Source: Roseburia sp. 831b (lineage in GTDB: Bacteria > Bacillota > Clostridia > Lachnospirales > Lachnospiraceae). From it: a DNA stretch of 64,000 nt. This document shows positions 27,458 through 36,716 of the stretch, piece after piece. Where the stretch lies: NCBI RefSeq assembly GCF_001940165.2, contig NZ_CP135162.1, positions 2,137,501 through 2,201,500 of the forward strand. The letters run 5' to 3'. Under the pieces are notes generated by a model that did not search any database, was not told where the DNA came from, and worked only from the letters and a program-made list of their open reading frames with translations. The position numbers and the translations under genes are program-made. The stretch's first letter is position 1. The number at the start of each line of letters is the position of its first letter.

Positions 27458-27790
27458 ATACCACGTGAGAAATCGCACCTTTCAAAGAAATTCAAGTTAA
27501 ATGCTATCCACTATCGCAATGAATATTTTAATTTAATCCAGGTTGAAGTTGCCAAAAATCTCAGTATAGGCGTCTAAAGTTCCGGACACCATGTCTCTTC
27601 TTCCGAAATGCTGAAATTTTTAGGTGTGTCCCGCTCTGGATATCGTCCTTTTCTTAATCAATAATTATCTGCAACCAAGTAATATCCGGAAGCTGTCAAA
27701 AAGAGAATCCAGACTATCTATGATAATTCCAAACAAAATTACAGTGCTCCTAAAATCCCCCTGGTACTTCCCGAAACAAATGAAATGCCC
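27458..27790 (+). pseudogene. Decayed IS3-family transposase (orfA and orfB fragments)
   Basis: Frame 27458-27577 reads an orfA-like helix-turn-helix (KKFKLNAIHYRNE, QVEVAKNLSIGV) with ATA in place of a start. About 27610-27660 reads MLKFLGVSRSGY and 27690-27765 reads KKRIQTIYDNSKQNY then SAPKI, both from orfB. Stops and frameshifts separate them, so only a relic remains. Confidence 0.7.
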
Positions 27791-27909
27791 AACACACTGT
27801 ATGTAAATACATGCGTGAGAAAGGCAAGCAACGCTACAATCAGGCTACCAAAGGACATCAACAATGCTAATATCCCGATGAAAATCGAAATAATCTCATA
27901 AGCCGTCAT
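27739..27909 (-). CDS. Holin-like (type I) toxin gene with a foreign 3' end
   Basis: A 56-residue frame on the minus strand. Residues 1-31 (MTAYEIISIFIGILALLMSF and on) match the putative holin-like toxin family of small hydrophobic peptides, usually about 32-40 residues and held in check by an antisense RNA. After LLAFL the frame runs into antisense of the IS3 relic (THVFTYSVLG and on) until TAA. The ribosome site is weak. It is probably a fusion left by IS insertion, function doubtful. Confidence 0.55.
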   Translation of the reverse strand: MTAYEIISIFIGILALLMSFGSLIVALLAFLTHVFTYSVLGISFVSGSTRGILGAL

Positions 27910-27948
27910 CGGCGCCACATCTACACTCCGTTTCGGTCGGTGCTAAGC

Positions 27949-27966
27949 AAGCGTCCCCGGACGCTT
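27949..27966. other. Hairpin next to the holin-like toxin
   Basis: AAGCGTCC-CC-GGACGCTT, a GC-rich stem without a T-run. It could end the toxin's antisense RNA on the plus strand, but no such RNA is proven. Bases 27967-28067 hold no gene. Confidence 0.35.
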
Positions 27967-28067
27967 GACGCCCTGTCATGGATACTTTTCTTAGATGATG
28001 GTGCACCATAAAAATAAAATATCTGCAATATACAATCCCACAAAATCACCATTCAAATGGCTGATAA

Positions 28068-29030
28068 CTAATAATCACTTAAAAAACTTTTAATCTCCTC
28101 ACTTATTCTTCCATACTCATAATCATGCACATAATGTGGACACTCCAATTCTATATACTTTCCAGACTCCACTTCTGAGATGTATTCTTCCGGTATCCTT
28201 CTCCATGTTTCTTTATCAAAACCAGTTCCACCAGTACCATCAGAAATAAATAGCAGCATATCAATCTGTGGCACTCCATTTTGAGCTACAATCCTTGCAT
28301 TAGCCTTAACATTCTTTACTTCATTTATCATTGTTACAGTTGCCGTCCTGCTATAAAAAATTGCTCTATACATATTCTTTTCATCATCAGTCAATGTTCC
28401 ATGCTTTATAGCATCACTTTCCGCAAGTGTAGGAATTAGTCTTGTAATTCCTAAATCCGCTGCGCATTGTCCAAATTTTATCAGTGGAAGATTTATTTTC
28501 ATATTCTCGTAATATTCTGGCACAGCCATATCCAAACCTATGATTGCTTCAATTTCATCCGTATATTCTTGTGCCCAATACAGGGCTTCAATTCCAGACA
28601 TAGAATGCGGACATAAAACATATGAACCATCAATTCCTGCTTTATTCAAAGCTAATCTTGTTTCAGATAATATAGTCTGTATGTTTCTGTTTTCATCAAC
28701 AACATCACTATACCCATATCCAAACTTTTCGACAACAACAATTTTATACTCGTCACTTAACATTGAATATAGTGATTTAAAATCCAGAATGGGAGAACAT
28801 GTTCCGCCCCCAGACAAAAACACAAGTGTTTTGGAACCACTACCCTCAGCATAAATGCTAATATTATTTCCATTTATATCTATAAGTTGCCCTAATGGTT
28901 GTCTTAGTTTTTCCTCTTTCTTAAGCCTGTACCTATGATACCCAAAGCAAATCCACATTAAAATAACAATGATTGTTGCAATCCCTAGAAAAACACGTAA
29001 CATACTTTTAGTTTCCTTCCCTTTTTTCAT
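28068..29030 (-). CDS. Alpha/beta hydrolase with N-terminal membrane anchor
   Basis: 320 residues with one N-terminal helix (about 9-28), then an alpha/beta-hydrolase domain: oxyanion-side VFLSGGGTCSP, nucleophile elbow CPHSMSG with the catalytic Ser, and a late His in ECPHYVHD. The substrate is unknown. Its start overlaps the upstream CPBP gene by 23 bases, so the two form an operon, probably acting at the outer face of the membrane. Confidence 0.85.
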   Translation of the reverse strand: MKKGKETKSMLRVFLGIATIIVILMWICFGYHRYRLKKEEKLRQPLGQLIDINGNNISIYAEGSGSKTLVFLSGGGTCSPILDFKSLYSMLSDEYKIVVVEKFGYGYSDVVDENRNIQTILSETRLALNKAGIDGSYVLCPHSMSGIEALYWAQEYTDEIEAIIGLDMAVPEYYENMKINLPLIKFGQCAADLGITRLIPTLAESDAIKHGTLTDDEKNMYRAIFYSRTATVTMINEVKNVKANARIVAQNGVPQIDMLLFISDGTGGTGFDKETWRRIPEEYISEVESGKYIELECPHYVHDYEYGRISEEIKSFLSDY

Positions 29031-29769
29031 TATCTATACATACCCCTCTTGAAATAAAAACGGCAATACAAATAATTATTACCTTACATATCAGTGAAAT
29101 AATCAGATTTCCGCCAACTGATATTTGCGATAATGTATTAATCAATGCATGTGTCATCACACATATCCATAAACTCTTTGTTTTTTTGTATAGTGCAGAT
29201 AAAATAAAACAATTTATCAAAAGTCCAAGTAAAAAGCTCCCGACCCGAACAAATTGTATTGATCCTTCAATATAAAAATAAAAAATATGCCATATTCCCC
29301 AAAAAACAAATGTCATGCATGTCGAAACCACATAATTATGCTGTTCCTCAACAATAGGTTGAAAAGTGTATCTCCAGCCTACCTCCTCAATCCCACCAAA
29401 CAAAATAGCTTTTACAAATAATACCACCGGTATGTACCAATAGCTAACCTGAAACGTTCCACCCATTAGCATATAACAAAACTCTATACCTAAAAACATG
29501 AACACAAGCAAATAGCTAAAGACAGGCTGCTTTATGTTTATAAAATCAATTACGATCTTCTTGAAACTTATTTTCCGATAGCGAGTTGTGACAATACTCC
29601 CCCACATTGCAGAAGATATTCCACCAATCCCAATTGCTATCATTCCGGTTCCCGTTGTATAATCAATGACAATCCTCATCCTACGCAATAAGCAGACAAT
29701 AGCTGCTATAACCATTATTTGACCTATGGTTCCAGTTAAATATAATCTAATTGCATTTTTCCTATCCAC
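29008..29769 (-). CDS. CPBP-family intramembrane glutamic endopeptidase
   Basis: 253 residues, about seven membrane helices. The CPBP (Abi, CAAX-protease-like) motifs are EEVGWR (catalytic Glu pair and Arg) and FVFWGIWHIFYF with the conserved His. In Gram-positives these often accompany bacteriocin genes or self-immunity. The gene sits in the scar zone left of the att array and is cotranscribed with the hydrolase. Confidence 0.85.
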   Translation of the reverse strand: MDRKNAIRLYLTGTIGQIMVIAAIVCLLRRMRIVIDYTTGTGMIAIGIGGISSAMWGSIVTTRYRKISFKKIVIDFINIKQPVFSYLLVFMFLGIEFCYMLMGGTFQVSYWYIPVVLFVKAILFGGIEEVGWRYTFQPIVEEQHNYVVSTCMTFVFWGIWHIFYFYIEGSIQFVRVGSFLLGLLINCFILSALYKKTKSLWICVMTHALINTLSQISVGGNLIISLICKVIIICIAVFISRGVCIDNEKREGN

Positions 29770-29804
29770 AGATTATCAATATCCTTTTTTACTTAAAATG
29801 TGCA

Positions 29805-31556
29805 TAGGCGCTTGCGAAACGCCAAAAGCCGCATAAATACGGCTTTTTTTGTTGTTAAAATAAAATATCTCCTCAAGGTTTATGGTGAAATAGAGTTGTG
29901 AGAAACTATCAACCAATCCACCTAAAGGAGATATACCTACATGATAACACATAAACAGCTCTCTTGGGCAGAAGTTTTTGAAGATTGCCAAAATAAATTC
30001 GACAACGACAAATACCAGTTCCTTTCTCTTCTTGATGAAGCCATTAACCTTGATGAAATTGTTCCTGTTTCTTTTGTTACTCATTTTCATGCTTCAACCG
30101 GAAGACCTCGTAAGCACCAGCTTTATCCAATGCTTAAAGCTTTTCTGATTCAGCGTATATTCTCAATCCCGACTGATATGCTCCTAATCGTTTTCTTGAA
30201 ATACTCTCAGGAATTACGTGATTTCTGTGGCTTTGATGTTGTTCCTGATGCCTCAAAATTTACCCGTTTTAAACAGGATTTCCTGATGGACTTACAATCT
30301 ATGTTCGTTCACATGGTTGATATGACCGAACCGATATGCCAAAAACTTGATCCTCATCTGGCGGCTATGACCATCTTCGATACCTCTGGCATTGAAGCCT
30401 GGGTGACTGAAAATAATCCAAAATACGCAAACCGTATTATCAAGCAGTTAAAGGCTTTCAAGAAATCCCATAACCTTGATGATTCCTATGATCCTTATAA
30501 GGCTGCTTATGGTTCCATGCCTACGCATGCTGCTTCCAATCAGGCAATCCAGCAGATGTACATTAATGGACATTTCTGTTACGCCTATAAGTTTGGCATT
30601 GTAACCAACGGACTTGGTATTGTCCGTGATATCACTTTCTATAACAAAGAGTTCCTAAAGGCTCATCCGGATATCGTTGTGGAAAAGAAATCTGACTCTC
30701 CTGATGAGGATAAATCTCTTGCCGATTCAAAAGCCCTGCTTCCTGTCCTGGTTGATTTCTTTCAGAAGCATCCGCTTATCGCCCCTAAGACTTTTCTTGG
30801 TGATGCTGCTTTTGACACGATTGAAATCTACAAATCTCTTTTCGGTGAAATTGGATTTGAAAAAGCATTTATTCCTCTCCGCGTTAAACTTTCTATGGAA
30901 GATAACGGTTATACCATCAACGAAAATGGTGTTCCCTGTTGTCCTCATGATCCTTCGCTTCCTATGAAAAGAGAAGGTAGTAAATCACACTTAAAAAGCA
31001 AAATTCCCACGATGAAATTTGTCTGCCCGAAAATGAAATGGGAATACAATAAAGCAGATAAAACAAAACGCCGTGTATGCCATTGTGATAATCCCTGCAC
31101 AACATCTTCCTGTGGAAGAATGATTTACGTTTATCCCGAAAAGAATCTTCGTGCCTATCCCGGAGTGGAACGGGGGTCAGACGAATGGGAAGAAACATAT
31201 AAAATCCGTGTAAACGTTGAAAAATCTATTAACCACTTTAAAGACAGCTTTTGCGTAGCTAATCGTAAAACCCAGAACGAAAAAACGCTTCATGCCGATT
31301 TACTTTTGGCTGGCATAGCTCAACTTGTTACAGTAATCGTTGCTGATAAAATTCATCAACATCAATACATCCGAAGTCTTAAGCCTTTGATTGCTTAAAA
31401 TTGAGATTTTATAAATTTTTCTGCTTCATACTAACTATGAAGCCTTTTTGTCATGCCCTAAATGAATGACTGCCACCTTCCATTCCAAGAATCCTGCATT
31501 GCAGGATTCTATCCTTGTTTTCAATCAAGATTGCGAACTTGTTTCGCAATTACCTA
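29805..31556 (+). mobile_element. Intact insertion sequence, IS1182/IS5-superfamily-like
   Basis: A 1752-base element. Its ends are imperfect inverted repeats: TAGGCGCTTGCGAAAC on the left, and TAGGTAATTGCGAAAC as the reverse complement of the right end (13 of 16 match). It is flanked by a perfect 12-base target duplication TTAAAATGTGCA (29793-29804 and 31557-31568). A hairpin AAAAGCCG/CGGCTTTT (29824-29847) lies before the transposase and another, AGAATCCTGC/GCAGGATTCT, after it. Confidence 0.85.
29941..31398 (+). CDS. DDE transposase (DUF772 plus DDE_Tnp_1)
   Basis: 485 residues: N-terminal DUF772 domain (about 40-120, GRPRKHQLYPMLKAF), then an RNase-H-like DDE core with MTIFDTSGIEAW, TFLGDAAFDTIE and the late NVEKSINHFKDSF segment carrying the Glu. 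A Cys-rich insert (about 360-400) is seen in IS1182-type enzymes. AAGGAGATATACCT precedes the ATG. The frame is complete, so the element may be active. Confidence 0.92.
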   Translation: MITHKQLSWAEVFEDCQNKFDNDKYQFLSLLDEAINLDEIVPVSFVTHFHASTGRPRKHQLYPMLKAFLIQRIFSIPTDMLLIVFLKYSQELRDFCGFDVVPDASKFTRFKQDFLMDLQSMFVHMVDMTEPICQKLDPHLAAMTIFDTSGIEAWVTENNPKYANRIIKQLKAFKKSHNLDDSYDPYKAAYGSMPTHAASNQAIQQMYINGHFCYAYKFGIVTNGLGIVRDITFYNKEFLKAHPDIVVEKKSDSPDEDKSLADSKALLPVLVDFFQKHPLIAPKTFLGDAAFDTIEIYKSLFGEIGFEKAFIPLRVKLSMEDNGYTINENGVPCCPHDPSLPMKREGSKSHLKSKIPTMKFVCPKMKWEYNKADKTKRRVCHCDNPCTTSSCGRMIYVYPEKNLRAYPGVERGSDEWEETYKIRVNVEKSINHFKDSFCVANRKTQNEKTLHADLLLAGIAQLVTVIVADKIHQHQYIRSLKPLIA

Positions 31557-31596
31557 TTAAAATGTGCATAATTCTTTACATTACTCCGCCCACAAA

Positions 31597-31806
31597 TAGA
31601 GCCAAAGTAGAGCCATTCGATAAAACAAATGCCGGAAACCCGCATAAATACAGGCTTTCGGCATTTTAATTCATTATTCAAACTCGCAAAGTTCTATTCG
31701 CTTTGTAGTTTTTCTCTGGTATTTCAGTTTTTAAACCGTTCGTTTTTGAACTGTTTCGTGTGGATTCGCTATGTTTTCAGCTAATTGTATTGTCATTTTA
31801 TTGTCA
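31597..31806. other. Att junction J1
   Basis: Left arm pair TAGAGCC at 31597-31603 and 31608-31614 (11 apart); hairpin GCCGAAAGCC-type at about 31631-31665; core TATTCAAACTC at 31675-31685; right arm pair TTGTCA at 31790-31795 and 31801-31806 (11 apart, 115 from the core). It marks the left boundary of E1 and the right end of an earlier element. No gene lies between 31557 and 31881. Confidence 0.7.
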
Positions 31807-31881
31807 CGTTTCATTTTTCCATCTTTACGGCATTTATTATATTATTCGTTTTCATTCTAATATTCATTAATATAACCAATA

Positions 31882-33048
31882 TTAAATAGCTAATAAATCA
31901 TCGAATATTTTTCTTCTATCTCCATTAGTCTTATTTGTAAACTCTACCGTTGTAAACCATTTTATTATATTCTCTTTTTTTACCTGAATATCATTATCAC
32001 AATGAAACATGCAATATCCTGCCAAGTACAAAATATAGTCCATTCTATCAACATAATCTTCTAAATTTTCATTATCAATAAATTCAAGTGCTTCGCATAA
32101 TCCCGTTAGCGATATTTTTACTATTTCATTTAAACGTTCAACTTCCAATGCTGTAAGTTGACTTTCTTTTGTATCTGACGGTATTGGTGCATAATTCAAG
32201 TTATGTTTTCCTCCATTAACAACTATCTCGTATGCTGGATTAAGGGACGAAATTGGATATGATACATTTGTAGTAAATGGTGAAAACATATCCTCAAAAC
32301 CATACTCCTGAATATACTCCTTAAAAGGATTAATATAATCATTATATATATCAAAATTGTGGATTTTCAATTTAGAAAATGACATTTGTAAAGCAGTAAC
32401 TTTGCTTCCCGCATTATTTAAAACTTCGAACCATTCAATTTGCTCATCTTCACTCAAATCATTTGCTTGATTAATGGTGTAATTATAATCCATCAGCTTA
32501 CTTCTAATATCAATACATATGGCATATAAATCATTAAATGTTTTTTGTTGCATCAAATACTCCTGGAGTCTCTTACGATCTTTATTTAATAACATACCAA
32601 CTGGTATTTGATTCTTTTTAATTGATGCCTTAATTATTTTAAAACAAGCACTTGCCACATCTAATACAACATTTCTAAAATCGTTACTATCTATATATGC
32701 TTTATAATTTGTTGTCAAACGTTGTTGTCCATCTACAACTGACTGATGAGCATTTAATATTTGATCTTTCGGTACTATTTCTCTATTAATAAAAGAAACC
32801 TGTGGTACAGATAATCCAACTTCTCCTATCTCATTGATAGAAATCGGGGCTACCGGTGCCTTTCCAAAAAGTTGATAATTTAATAAATCAACTGATTTTT
32901 GTAATGACCAACTAACATCTCTTTGATATAAAGGTAACGTCAGTTTATTCTGGTCAATTTTTTCGCACATCTGCAATACTGACATTTGAAAACTTTTTTT
33001 AGTCGGGTTAAATTGTACTGCTTCTAACAATTTTTTATTAATTTTCAT
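31882..33048 (-). CDS. DUF262 (GmrS/ParB-like) domain protein
   Basis: 388 residues with DUF262 motifs: LPLYQRDVSW near residue 38 and VDGQQRLTT at about 107, which form the NTP-handling centre in GmrSD-type restriction proteins. The C-terminal half is helical and lacks an HNH/DUF1524 nuclease. It may depend on a partner nuclease; the DEDD-exonuclease/zinc-ribbon gene upstream on the same strand, 253 bases away, is the obvious candidate. The low-GC composition fits transferred defence DNA. Confidence 0.8.
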   Translation of the reverse strand: MKINKKLLEAVQFNPTKKSFQMSVLQMCEKIDQNKLTLPLYQRDVSWSLQKSVDLLNYQLFGKAPVAPISINEIGEVGLSVPQVSFINREIVPKDQILNAHQSVVDGQQRLTTNYKAYIDSNDFRNVVLDVASACFKIIKASIKKNQIPVGMLLNKDRKRLQEYLMQQKTFNDLYAICIDIRSKLMDYNYTINQANDLSEDEQIEWFEVLNNAGSKVTALQMSFSKLKIHNFDIYNDYINPFKEYIQEYGFEDMFSPFTTNVSYPISSLNPAYEIVVNGGKHNLNYAPIPSDTKESQLTALEVERLNEIVKISLTGLCEALEFIDNENLEDYVDRMDYILYLAGYCMFHCDNDIQVKKENIIKWFTTVEFTNKTNGDRRKIFDDLLAI

Positions 33049-33301
33049 TAAACAAACACCTCTTTCTAAACTCCTAAAGACAGTATATTATACGACCCCA
33101 TAAAAATCAAGTTTTTATTCGCAGCATAATTATTTTTATTGCTTTTTCAATTATATTGCATAATTTTATTATAGCAGCTTTTAAAAGCTGCTATAATAAA
33201 ATCCATGTTAATTTTCATTTTCCTCAAAATACATCCTTTAAATTTATCAAATAAACAAAAGAGTTTAGCTATCGAGATTCAATCGATATCTTTCAACTTA
33301 T

Positions 33302-35038
33302 TCATATGGATGCGCTTGTTTTTTCTTTTTTACATTTTGGACACCAACATCTATCTACTAAATGATCTGCCCGAGTTGTCCATTTATAACCGCAATTAAC
33401 ACATATTACATCTACATCATCCTTTGATCCTGTGTAATTAATTGCAACTATTGTATGATTGCTCTTTCTTAGTATTTTCTCATAATAATTATCCGCACGA
33501 AGTTTTTTTCTATCTTGTTCAGATATGAAAGGATTTTTTTCTCTTGATCTATGCACTTTACACTTAGGACAATCCGGAATTTTTTTCATTAATGTAGAAT
33601 ATCTAACCGTCCATTCATGTTCACAATTTTTACATTGCAATTTAATAGGCGAGCTGATATTAGTGAAAGATACTAAAGTCAAATCCGAAGATGACAAGTA
33701 TTTCTGAATTTCACCAATTTTTTGTAATCTTTTTTCTTCTCTTTTTCCTTCAACCCAATTGGAGGAACCTGGCGTACCTATGTGTGCATCAACATAAGAT
33801 ATATGAAAAATTACTTTTTTAAGCAAATTAGTATCCCTGTTTTTTACCCACTCCATCTTTAAATGATAGATATCTCTTCCTTTAGCTTCATAAAAAAACT
33901 GTTCTTTATACGCCAATGAATCAGTAGGATTGGTTTTTATTTCTAATATTGCTTTTTCTGTAGAAAGATCACATAAGGCAAGAATATTATTCTTCGAATC
34001 AACCACTAATTCTTGCGATAATATGCGTTCTTTATTAAAAATATCATTTTGAATATAATCAACCAAAGGACCGATTTGTTCTTTAAGTTTTTTTGTGGTA
34101 GAATTTAATCTCTCTTCCATTTCCTTATCTTTTTTACGAAGTGCGGTAACGGTACCATCTAAATTAAAAACCATCGGAAGTGCCAGAATACCATTATCAA
34201 TTTTTCCAATGAAATCTAATTTTCTCTTGTTCTCTTCTAAAAAAGGCAACGAATTCTGTTTATCAACTTCTAACATGGAATTTATCAAATGTTCTATTGT
34301 CATTCCTGTAAAATTAGTTGGGAACTTCTCAATTCCTTTTGCGTCAATCTCGAAAGACTTAATAACATTACTTTGACATTCAATATATGGTCTTTCGCTG
34401 AGTATACGACTCAAATTCGGATGTGAAGATAATAAACTAGCTGGAATAATATAATCTTCATTCAACCTAAATACATTATCTCCACCATTCCCTTCTGTCA
34501 CAAGATAATAATAACCTCCCATTCTTTCAAACAACTTCCATTCTAATTTACAATCGTTTAAACTATTATGAACTTGTTTCACACCCTCAATATTAAAAAT
34601 TGAACAAAGATTATCCTTTGTAATATTACCATATGAATATTTTGATGAAATAATGTTTCTTTTAAAATTGTAAAATCGCAATTTATCAAATCCAAAAATT
34701 TGGTGTCTTTTCATATATTCTGAGAGAAATACCTTGTCAAAATTTCCACCTGCATAAATTAATATTGTTCTTTTCTCCAATTCAAACTCATCTACAATAT
34801 AATCAAACTCGTCTTGACTAAGTGCTGTTGCGCCAATCAAATCTTTATCAGTAATACCATTTATATGCGTTGTAACAATCTTTCGATTCAATTCCAAAGG
34901 CAAAAACTTACTGTATTCTTTTTTGTCATCTGGTTTATAAAATGAAATAGAAAGCAAATCATCTTTTTTTGACTTTAATCCATTTGTTTCCACATCAAAC
35001 ACCACATATTCTCTTGGGTCTATACTTACTTTTTCCAT
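33302..35038 (-). CDS. DEDD 3'-5' exonuclease with C-terminal zinc ribbons
   Basis: 578 residues. Residues 10-175 form a DnaQ-like exonuclease: VFDVETNG (ExoI), AGGNFDKVFLSEY (ExoII) and HNSLNDCKLEW (ExoIII). The middle (about 200-440) is unassigned. The C-terminus has two treble-clef-like ribbons: CKNCEHEW...CPKC (about 470-500) and CVNCGYKW...CPKC (about 545-572), similar to phage-type DUF723 fingers. I know no named family with this architecture. A nucleic-acid-degrading defence effector is plausible. Confidence 0.7.
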   Translation of the reverse strand: MEKVSIDPREYVVFDVETNGLKSKKDDLLSISFYKPDDKKEYSKFLPLELNRKIVTTHINGITDKDLIGATALSQDEFDYIVDEFELEKRTILIYAGGNFDKVFLSEYMKRHQIFGFDKLRFYNFKRNIISSKYSYGNITKDNLCSIFNIEGVKQVHNSLNDCKLEWKLFERMGGYYYLVTEGNGGDNVFRLNEDYIIPASLLSSHPNLSRILSERPYIECQSNVIKSFEIDAKGIEKFPTNFTGMTIEHLINSMLEVDKQNSLPFLEENKRKLDFIGKIDNGILALPMVFNLDGTVTALRKKDKEMEERLNSTTKKLKEQIGPLVDYIQNDIFNKERILSQELVVDSKNNILALCDLSTEKAILEIKTNPTDSLAYKEQFFYEAKGRDIYHLKMEWVKNRDTNLLKKVIFHISYVDAHIGTPGSSNWVEGKREEKRLQKIGEIQKYLSSSDLTLVSFTNISSPIKLQCKNCEHEWTVRYSTLMKKIPDCPKCKVHRSREKNPFISEQDRKKLRADNYYEKILRKSNHTIVAINYTGSKDDVDVICVNCGYKWTTRADHLVDRCWCPKCKKEKTSASI

Positions 35039-35108
35039 TAACGCCCCTCCTCAATGCCACATGAAATATCTCATTTACCAATAAATATATAATACCATAT
35101 ATATCAAG

Positions 35109-35666
35109 TTAGCAATCTCTCATAAATTGGTCTATTTTTTCTAAAACGTCTATGTTTGTTTGATATGAAAAATCATTTGCATTAATATCTATTGTATTAC
35201 CAAGAATTTTTTCACTTCTCGAATATTCAGTATATCTTCTAAAATCGTCAAAAACATCTAATGTTGTACTTAAATGTACGGGATGCCTATTCTCATTATG
35301 CATTCGATTTAAATATCGCTTATGTAAAATCTCAACATCTCCACGAAGAACAAGGGTAAGCACCTCATAGTTTTTTTCATATGCCATTTTGTGTAATGTT
35401 TCCAATTCTATAGTATGAAAGTTTGATTCCAAAATGAGATTCTTATCTAGTTTTTCAAACTCTGAAAAGATAAAGAACATTAATTCCATTGTTGCTCTTG
35501 ATAATTTCTTATTTTCTTCTCTATTTGAGAATCCAATTGTATCTCCTAACACTTCTTTGATTGAATCCTTAAAAAATACATTTGTATCATATCTTTTTGA
35601 AAGAATATTTGCAAAAGTAGATTTTCCTGTTGCCAAATCTCCCATAATAAGTAAAAGTTTCTTCAT
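35109..35666 (-). CDS. P-loop kinase-like AAA protein
   Basis: 185 residues: Walker A GDLATGKST at residues 9-17, KDSIKEVL, and LILESNF as the second acidic strand. This resembles zeta-toxin or small-molecule and tRNA-end kinases (AAA_33-like). MKKLLLIMGD at 35666 is the natural start; the longer frame lacks a ribosome site. No cognate antitoxin is recognised beside it. The 55-residue gene upstream is a weak candidate. Confidence 0.75.
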   Translation of the reverse strand: MKKLLLIMGDLATGKSTFANILSKRYDTNVFFKDSIKEVLGDTIGFSNREENKKLSRATMELMFFIFSEFEKLDKNLILESNFHTIELETLHKMAYEKNYEVLTLVLRGDVEILHKRYLNRMHNENRHPVHLSTTLDVFDDFRRYTEYSRSEKILGNTIDINANDFSYQTNIDVLEKIDQFMRDC

Positions 35667-35742
35667 AATATACCTCGCAAAATTCAAATTTGTCTTACAC
35701 ATTATATCATGAGAACCTATAAAAAAACTACCCCTAATACTT

Positions 35743-35910
35743 TCAATCTTTCTGCTTACTCAAAAACTCTTCCAATTCATCAATAGCTTCATACAGTAGC
35801 TTGGCAGTAAAAAACAAAGCTAAATCATTATAAACTACTTCTTCATCTGTGCTGACCATGTTCTGAATAATTGCTGCTGCACCTTTAATTTTATCAATAG
35901 ACTCTTGCAT
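35743..35910 (-). CDS. Small acidic helical protein (55 aa)
   Basis: ATG at 35908-35910 with GGGGAG eight bases upstream, stop TGA at 35743-35745. The product is strongly acidic and helical (for example EAIDELEEFLSKQKD at the C-terminus). No family is recognised. Size and place beside a kinase-like gene would suit an antitoxin or accessory factor, but that is a guess. Confidence 0.55.
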   Translation of the reverse strand: MQESIDKIKGAAAIIQNMVSTDEEVVYNDLALFFTAKLLYEAIDELEEFLSKQKD

Positions 35911-36250
35911 ATTTTACACTCCCCTCTCATCCAAGTACGTGTATGATACCTCTCATTTTTACTTTGTCAAGAAAATGTTTTTAGGCATTAGTACCCCAAA
36001 GCACCTCAAATTTTTCTGAGCAAACTCATTTACTGCAACTACAGGTACTGGATGCACTAAATCAAACACATGGGTTACAAGGTCTACAAGATTACTTGGA
36101 GTAAATCAATTTTCATGATGATAAAATTGCTCTCAATTGGATAAGTACCTTCAAGACTTCCCAATGTATAAATTATCTCAAAGAATTTTTATCTACTGAA
36201 AGGCATAATAATAGGCTGAAGCACACACAACTCCAGCCTATTACCCATTT
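35911..36250 (+). pseudogene. Gene-free gap with a degenerate coding relic
   Basis: On the plus strand, from about 36040, one frame reads VLDALNQTHGLQGLQDYLE, a stop, then INFHDDKIALNWIS and TSQCINYLKEFLSTE up to 36250. The consistent protein-like frame with a single stop suggests a decayed gene of unrecognised family. Confidence 0.35.
36209..36243 (-). terminator. Hairpin after the 36.2-kb gene
   Basis: TAATAGGCTG (36209-36218) pairs perfectly with CAGCCTATTA (36234-36243), 6 bases past the stop of the gene at 36249. The T-run is weak. Confidence 0.6.
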
Positions 36251-36716
36251 ATATTAACTCAGAGGATTTTTTGCTATCTCTCCGACGGATAGCACCTATA
36301 ACTATCCCAGCCACCTCATCCATGTCGATATTGTCATACATGGATGGATACATCTTTTGTAACCTTATTAAATCCAAAACATCACTCATATACAATGCAT
36401 ACAATGAGGACTCAGCAAGCAGGTCTAGGATGGCATACCCCAAAGTAACCTTGCGTCCCACCTTCTTAAGCATTCTTGTTGGGACTAAAGGTTTTTCCCA
36501 ACTAATATCCTTATAAAAAAGATACCTCCTACCTTCACTTGCAACTACAATGTAAGTAGTCGTTGCTTCAATAATATTTGCATTTTCAATGCATTGTCTG
36601 AAACCATGCTTAGTGACTCCAGTAATCCTTATTGAGCCATCATCAATGACTTGCATCCTCCAATTGAGTAAATCAGAGGTATCCTTTTTTATATATCCTT
36701 TCTCTTCTAAACTCAT
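36249..36716 (-). CDS. Unknown protein (155 aa), partner of the next gene
   Basis: No family is recognised. A soluble mixed alpha/beta protein with a basic C-terminus (GAIRRRDSKKSSELI). The central ATTTYIVVASEGRRYLFYKD looks like a beta-rich core. It overlaps the upstream gene by 4 bases (ATGA), so the pair is translationally coupled. Together with the D12-like methylase it forms a three-gene set in E1. Confidence 0.65.
   Translation of the reverse strand: MSLEEKGYIKKDTSDLLNWRMQVIDDGSIRITGVTKHGFRQCIENANIIEATTTYIVVASEGRRYLFYKDISWEKPLVPTRMLKKVGRKVTLGYAILDLLAESSLYALYMSDVLDLIRLQKMYPSMYDNIDMDEVAGIVIGAIRRRDSKKSSELI

Noticed and set aside
31675..31685. Core TATTCAAACTC as part of a tRNA T-arm (tRNA integration target)
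   Set aside because: It slightly resembles a T-loop, but no acceptor, anticodon or D-arm can be folded around any of the five copies.
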